Below are positions 5,689 to 8,487 of a stretch of 8,487 nt of DNA, piece after piece; position 1 is the stretch's first letter; each line of letters opens with the position of its first letter. The notes beneath the pieces were generated by a model, which saw only the letters and a program-made list of their open reading frames with translations, did no database searches and was not told the DNA's origin. Source of the DNA: JBBRMQ01 sp038230775 (GTDB taxonomy: Bacteria; Acidobacteriota; Thermoanaerobaculia; Gp7-AA8); contig JBBRMQ010000193.1 of assembly GCA_038230775.1 (NCBI GenBank), forward strand, positions 1 through 8,487, read 5' to 3'. A program made the position numbers and the translations under genes.

Positions 5689-6495
5689 CTAGTACTTGAT
5701 TTTCTTCAGCTCCATCCGCGCGGCCGCCGCCGGGGAGGAGTACGGATACTTCGCGATGCACTCTTCGAACGCGCGGCGCGCCATGCCGAGGTCGCCTGTT
5801 TTCTCGAAGGTGATGCCTTGTTTGTACACCGCGTCCGGCGCCTTGTTCTGATCGGGATATTCCTTCGCCACGCGCTCGTAATAGCGCATTGCCTCGGAAT
5901 AGCTGCCCGCCGAGAAATAGGTCTCGCCGATCCAGAACAGCGCGTTGTCGGCCAGGTCGCCACCCGGATCGGAATCAAAGACGCGCTGAAATGCCGTGCG
6001 TGCTTCCGCGGGCTTGTTCTGGCTCACGAGAACGATCGCGCGCCGGTAGTCATCCGCGATCTGCGCGCTGTGCAACGGCGCACTGGTACTGGAGCTCGCC
6101 GAGGGTGCGGGCGCTTGCATCGGCAAAGGTGCGGACGGAGGCTGGGGCGTCGGCCGCCTCACCTCCCCGCTTCCGGCTCCCCGCTCGCCCTGCGCTGACT
6201 CGAGTTTCGCGATGCGGGCGTTGAGCACGTCGAGCCGGTCGAGCAGTTCGGTGAGCGAGGTCTGCAGGTCGTTCACGCGTGGATCGGGTACAGGAGTGGA
6301 ACGCACTTCCGCCGGCGGAATCGTGGACGGCAACTCGTCGTCTTTGCGCGCGGAGCTGCACGCGGCCAGAAAAACGAGAAGCAGCGCTGCCTGAGCGCGC
6401 AACTTCGAAACCGCAGGTCGGGGGTCGCGAGTCGCTGATCGGCGACCTACCCGACTCGCGACTTCCGACCTGCGACCCGCTCGTAAAGGTCTCAT
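5689..6495 (-). CDS. cpoB: CpoB/YbgF-like periplasmic TPR lipoprotein with extended N-terminus
   Basis: CpoB (YbgF) coordinates outer-membrane constriction and peptidoglycan synthesis with the Tol-Pal system. The 268-residue frame has a lipobox LAAC with the lipid-anchored Cys at 46, a heptad-rich coiled coil (73-102), a Pro/Ser linker (112-142), and C-terminal TPRs (about 147-265) such as ALFWIGETYFSAGSYSEA (185-202). ATG at 6495 overlaps the bamD stop as ATGA, favouring this start. It leaves 34 Arg-rich residues before the hydrophobic core, encoded largely by a repeat-made hairpin (6412-6474). A TTG at 6402 would give a 14-residue signal and cannot be excluded. E. coli CpoB is cleaved and soluble, so a lipoprotein version differs. 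tolB and pal are not in the window. Confidence 0.85.
   Translation of the reverse strand: MRPLRAGRRSEVASRVGRRSATRDPRPAVSKLRAQAALLLVFLAACSSARKDDELPSTIPPAEVRSTPVPDPRVNDLQTSLTELLDRLDVLNARIAKLESAQGERGAGSGEVRRPTPQPPSAPLPMQAPAPSASSSTSAPLHSAQIADDYRRAIVLVSQNKPAEARTAFQRVFDSDPGGDLADNALFWIGETYFSAGSYSEAMRYYERVAKEYPDQNKAPDAVYKQGITFEKTGDLGMARRAFEECIAKYPYSSPAAAARMELKKIKY
6163..6190. repeat. Period-7 tandem repeat inside the cpoB linker
   Basis: Four 7-base units start at 6163, 6170, 6177 and 6184. Units one and three are CTCCCCG, and the others are CTTCCGG and CTCGCCC. They encode the Gly/Glu/Arg-rich start of the linker between the coiled coil and the TPRs of CpoB, which is a region tolerant of insertions. 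Confidence 0.7.
6412..6477. repeat. Inverted period-7 repeat hairpin at the 5' end of cpoB
   Basis: Arms 6412-6434 and 6452-6474 pair at 21 of 23 positions around a 17-nt loop. Each arm is made of 7-base units: NNNGTCG type on the left (starts 6414, 6421, 6428, 6435) and NSCGACY type on the right (starts 6450, 6457, 6464, 6471). It lies wholly within the first 30 codons of the ATG-started cpoB frame. The mRNA hairpin could affect cpoB translation, or the element may have inserted in frame. It shares an exact 15-mer with the repeat at 4359-4386. Confidence 0.85.
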
Positions 6496-7286
6496 GCGGT
6501 CTTGAGCGAGTCGAGCCGGGTCTTCGCCTGCTTCGCGAAGTCGCTCTTCGGAAACTCGGAGATCACCCTCTCATAGTACAGCCGCGCTTCGGCGTTGCGC
6601 CCCAGTCCGGAGAGCGCACGGCCCATGTCGTAGAAGACGCCGGCGCGATCTTTGTAGTTCGGGTACTCCTCGACCATCAAGTTGAGCCGCTGCACGGCCG
6701 CGGTGTACGCACGCCGCTTGATGTAGTAGCGCGCGATGATGTGCTCGTGCTGTGCGAGGCGGTCCGTCACTTCACCGAGCCGCTTGTCCGCTTCGGGGCG
6801 CAAGGGGCTTTTCGGAAAAGCGTGGATCATGTCGTTGAACTTCTCGCGCGCTTCTTTCGTCTTCTGCTGGTCGCGGTCAGGACGCTCCATCTGCTTGTAC
6901 GAGATCATCGCGATCTGCAGCATGGCGTAGTCGGCGCGGTCGCTGCCGGGATAGCGATTGATGAAGTCGCGGTACTTGTACTGCGCCTCGACGAGGTTCA
7001 CCGCATCGCCCTGGGCGAAGTAGGTGTCCGCGACGCGCAAGAGCGCGCGGCGGCCGAGGGGATCGTTCGGAAAATTCTCGTACAGATACGAGTAGTACGA
7101 ACGCGCTCTCGGATACTTCTTGCGGCCGAACTGCTGCTCGCCACGATCGAAGAGCTGATCCTTATTGAGCTGCGTGAGCTCCGGATCGACCGTGGGACGC
7201 ACGGGCTTGGAGCTGAAGTGCTTGCAGGCCGAGAGTGCGAGCACGATGCTCGCCACGGCCACCAATCGAGATAGCTTCAAATTCAC
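6492..7286 (-). CDS. bamD: BamD-type outer-membrane assembly lipoprotein, GTG start
   Basis: BamD is the essential lipoprotein of the BAM complex, which inserts beta-barrel proteins into the outer membrane. Starting at GTG 7286 gives 264 residues with a typical lipoprotein signal: lysine and arginine early, hydrophobic core 8-18, and lipobox LSAC with Cys21. The mature part is a run of TPR-like helical pairs, for example QLFDRGEQQFGRKKYPRA (44-61), DRADYAMLQIAMISYKQM (116-133) and the last near 214-262. The length matches BamD (E. coli 245). The frame is open upstream to 7760, but that part is the shadow of rpe. The GTG overlaps the rpe stop as GTGA and has a GAAGG ribosome site, so translation is probably coupled. 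It overlaps cpoB as ATGA. Confidence 0.93.
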   Translation of the reverse strand: MNLKLSRLVAVASIVLALSACKHFSSKPVRPTVDPELTQLNKDQLFDRGEQQFGRKKYPRARSYYSYLYENFPNDPLGRRALLRVADTYFAQGDAVNLVEAQYKYRDFINRYPGSDRADYAMLQIAMISYKQMERPDRDQQKTKEAREKFNDMIHAFPKSPLRPEADKRLGEVTDRLAQHEHIIARYYIKRRAYTAAVQRLNLMVEEYPNYKDRAGVFYDMGRALSGLGRNAEARLYYERVISEFPKSDFAKQAKTRLDSLKTA

Positions 7287-7945
7287 ACCTTCACCGTAGT
7301 TATCGCCGCCCGGATCGACTCCATTGCCGCCGAACGGTCCTTCTGCCCAAAGACGGCCGAGCCGGCGACGAGAATCGACGCGCCAGCTGCGACCACTGCC
7401 GGTGCGGTCTTCGGATCCACGCCTCCGTCGACCTCGATTTCGACCGGTACACCTCTCTCGCGAATCAACTGCGAGATATGACGAATCTTGGGCACAACAG
7501 GTTCTATGAAGCGTTGACCGCCGAAACCGGGATTGACGGTCATGACCAGAACAAAGTCGCAGAACTCGATTGCGGTGCTCAGGGATTCCGCCGGAGTGGC
7601 CGGATTGATAGCGATCCCTGCTTTGGCGCCGCCGTCGCGGATCATCTGCAGCGCGCGCTGGAGGTGCGGCTCCGCCTCGTAATGCACCGAGATCATGTTG
7701 GCGCCGGCCTCGAGAAAGGCGCTGATGTAGCGCTGCGGCTCGTCGATCATCAGGTGACAATCGAAGGGCAGCCGGCTGTGCGCGCGGCAGGCCTTGATGA
7801 TCGCGGGTCCCATCGTGATGTTCGGCACGAAGTGCCCATCCATGACGTCGAGATGGAGCAAGTCGGCGTTCTCCACCGATGTGAGCTCGTCCGCGAGTCG
7901 CGAGAAATCAGCCGACAGCAGCGAGGGTGCGATCTTGATCTTCAT
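7283..7945 (-). CDS. rpe: Ribulose-phosphate 3-epimerase
   Basis: Rpe interconverts ribulose 5-phosphate and xylulose 5-phosphate in the pentose phosphate pathway and Calvin cycle; it is a metal-dependent TIM barrel. The 220-residue protein is full length and has the family motifs IAPSLLSADF (5-14), HLDVMDGHFVPN (31-42), VNPGFGGQ (137-144) and EVDGGV (171-176). The metal ligands are H31, D33, H64 and D173, with the two aspartates as acid-base catalysts. The ATG at 7945 has only a weak GGA ribosome site. TAAACT (7955-7960) 9 nt upstream is a poor -10 candidate. It probably heads the operon with bamD, after the inverted-repeat element. Rpe has no obvious functional link to BAM, so its place here reflects conserved gene order rather than a shared pathway. 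Confidence 0.97.
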   Translation of the reverse strand: MKIKIAPSLLSADFSRLADELTSVENADLLHLDVMDGHFVPNITMGPAIIKACRAHSRLPFDCHLMIDEPQRYISAFLEAGANMISVHYEAEPHLQRALQMIRDGGAKAGIAINPATPAESLSTAIEFCDFVLVMTVNPGFGGQRFIEPVVPKIRHISQLIRERGVPVEIEVDGGVDPKTAPAVVAAGASILVAGSAVFGQKDRSAAMESIRAAITTVKV

Positions 7946-7965
7946 CGATCCGCTAGTTTATCCCG

Positions 7966-8106
7966 CCCCTCATCCGCCCTTCGGGCACCTTCTCCCCGCA
8001 CGCGGGGAGAAGGACAACGAATGCGCTCGCCCAGTCACGACGAGAGTGGCTACGTTGCCCTCGCCCCGCGCAGCGGGGAGAGGGTGGCCGAAGGCCGGGT
8101 GAGGGG
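7966..8106. repeat. 141-bp imperfect inverted-repeat (MITE/REP-like) element
   Basis: The element begins CCCCTCATCCGCCCTTCGG and ends with the near-complement GGCCGAAGGCCGGGTGAGGGG region. The two arms, about 55 nt each (7966-8021 and 8051-8106), are roughly four-fifths complementary. Each arm contains its own hairpin: a CTTCTCCCCGC stem at about 7990-8012 and a CCTCGCCCC stem at about 8060-8083. Elements with this CCCCTCA...TGAGGGG layout are scattered between genes in many proteobacteria and other GC-rich bacteria. It fills the 165-nt gap between the PASTA gene and rpe and may separate their expression. It encodes no protein. Confidence 0.85.
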
Positions 8107-8110
8107 TCGC

Positions 8111-8487
8111 TCATTGAGTTGTGGTCGTCGCGGGCTGTTCCACGATCGCGGTCTGCTCCTGCCTGGTGACGACGACCGTGATGGGATCGCGCGAGCTCAC
8201 CGGAGCGCCGCGAAGGGGGAACTGCCGGATGATTATGCCATCGGCGATGCCCGGATACGCCTCGAACTTCACAGTGCCGATTGTTAGGCCGTGCCCTTGC
8301 AGGAACGGGCGCACTTCGTCGATGGGATGATCGATGATGTCCGGCATGATGTACGGCGGCGGCGGCGGAGAGACGCCGACCAGGAGCGACACGGGCGTTT
8401 GGGCCCCGACGACCGTTCCGTGTGGCGGATCCGCCGCCACGATCCCCTGCTGGCTCTCGTCGACGTACGCGATGTTTCCGATCTTCA
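8111..8487 (-). CDS. PASTA-domain protein, 3' part only
   Basis: The frame enters from the right edge and ends at TGA 8113-8111, giving 124 residues. Numbering from the GTG at 8440, there is the end of one PASTA unit (GIVAADPPHGTVVGAQTPV, then LLVGVS) and a complete second unit from about MPDIIDHPIDEVRPFL to DPITVVVTR, with the typical GLTIGTVK and the 'IIIRQFPLRGAPV' strand. It ends in a Thr/Gln-rich tail. PASTA units bind muropeptides in Ser/Thr kinases and penicillin-binding proteins. Here the tail carries no kinase, and the missing 5' part could be a signal peptide or transmembrane anchor. A short PASTA protein just before rpe, next to bamD and cpoB, fits an envelope role. The internal GTG is not the true start. 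Confidence 0.85.
   Translation of the reverse strand, partial: KIGNIAYVDESQQGIVAADPPHGTVVGAQTPVSLLVGVSPPPPPYIMPDIIDHPIDEVRPFLQGHGLTIGTVKFEAYPGIADGIIIRQFPLRGAPVSSRDPITVVVTRQEQTAIVEQPATTTTQ

Noticed and set aside
4464..5699. Long plus-strand open frame of 411 codons
   Set aside because: Antisense to both def and the TPR/cyclic-nucleotide gene, each with strong motifs; it spans a gene boundary, as a shadow would.
7287..7760. Upstream extension of the bamD frame to 7760
   Set aside because: These 158 codons overlap rpe in another frame and precede the lipoprotein signal; the GTG at 7286 with GTGA coupling is the sensible start.
7235..8287. Plus-strand open frame of 350 codons across rpe and the inverted element
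   Set aside because: It crosses rpe, a non-coding repeat and the PASTA gene on the opposite strand; no motif supports it.
1..8487. CRISPR array, tRNA, rRNA, prophage or defence genes
   Set aside because: I saw no regularly spaced repeats with unique spacers, no tRNA-like cloverleaf and no related protein motifs on either strand.

Overview
This 8,487-base window is GC-rich and gene-dense. It carries core housekeeping and envelope genes of a diderm (Gram-negative) bacterium: bamD and cpoB both encode lipoproteins with clear lipoboxes. Gene content and order (PASTA protein, rpe, bamD, cpoB, a TPR/cyclic-nucleotide protein, def) and the many dispersed intergenic repeats resemble Acidobacteriota such as Thermoanaerobaculia-like lineages. 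That is an impression from gene order, not a proven placement. Both ends are cut inside genes, so the window is probably a whole contig.

Layout: nine of ten genes lie on the minus strand. From the right edge leftward these are a truncated PASTA-domain gene, a 141-bp inverted-repeat element, rpe, bamD, cpoB, a TPR + cyclic-nucleotide-binding protein, def (peptide deformylase) and an FNR-type flavin reductase. rpe to bamD (GTGA) and bamD to cpoB (ATGA) share 4-nt overlaps, and the later gaps are 19, 3 and 49 nt, so rpe through the reductase looks like one operon. A 175-bp convergent spacer with a strong 27-bp hairpin follows. Next comes the only plus-strand gene, a secreted coiled-coil protein of unknown function, which is divergent by 17 bp from a second minus-strand block: a DUF4149-like membrane protein, a CBS-domain HlyC/CorC-type protein and era.

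The left 311 bases form an almost perfect palindrome that repeats the 3' end of era in mirror image. It is built around a real-looking hairpin element. This is most simply a fold-back assembly or library artefact at a contig end. It also leaves era without an in-frame stop, although the mirrored copy carries the expected TGA.

No unknown defence, mobile or biosynthetic system is visible. The most interesting unexplained structure is a set of short tandem repeats with a period of 7 bases at four separate places (3548-3582, 4359-4386, 6163-6190, 6414-6477). Two of these share an exact 15-mer, and the one at the start of cpoB encodes an unusual Arg-rich N-terminal extension.
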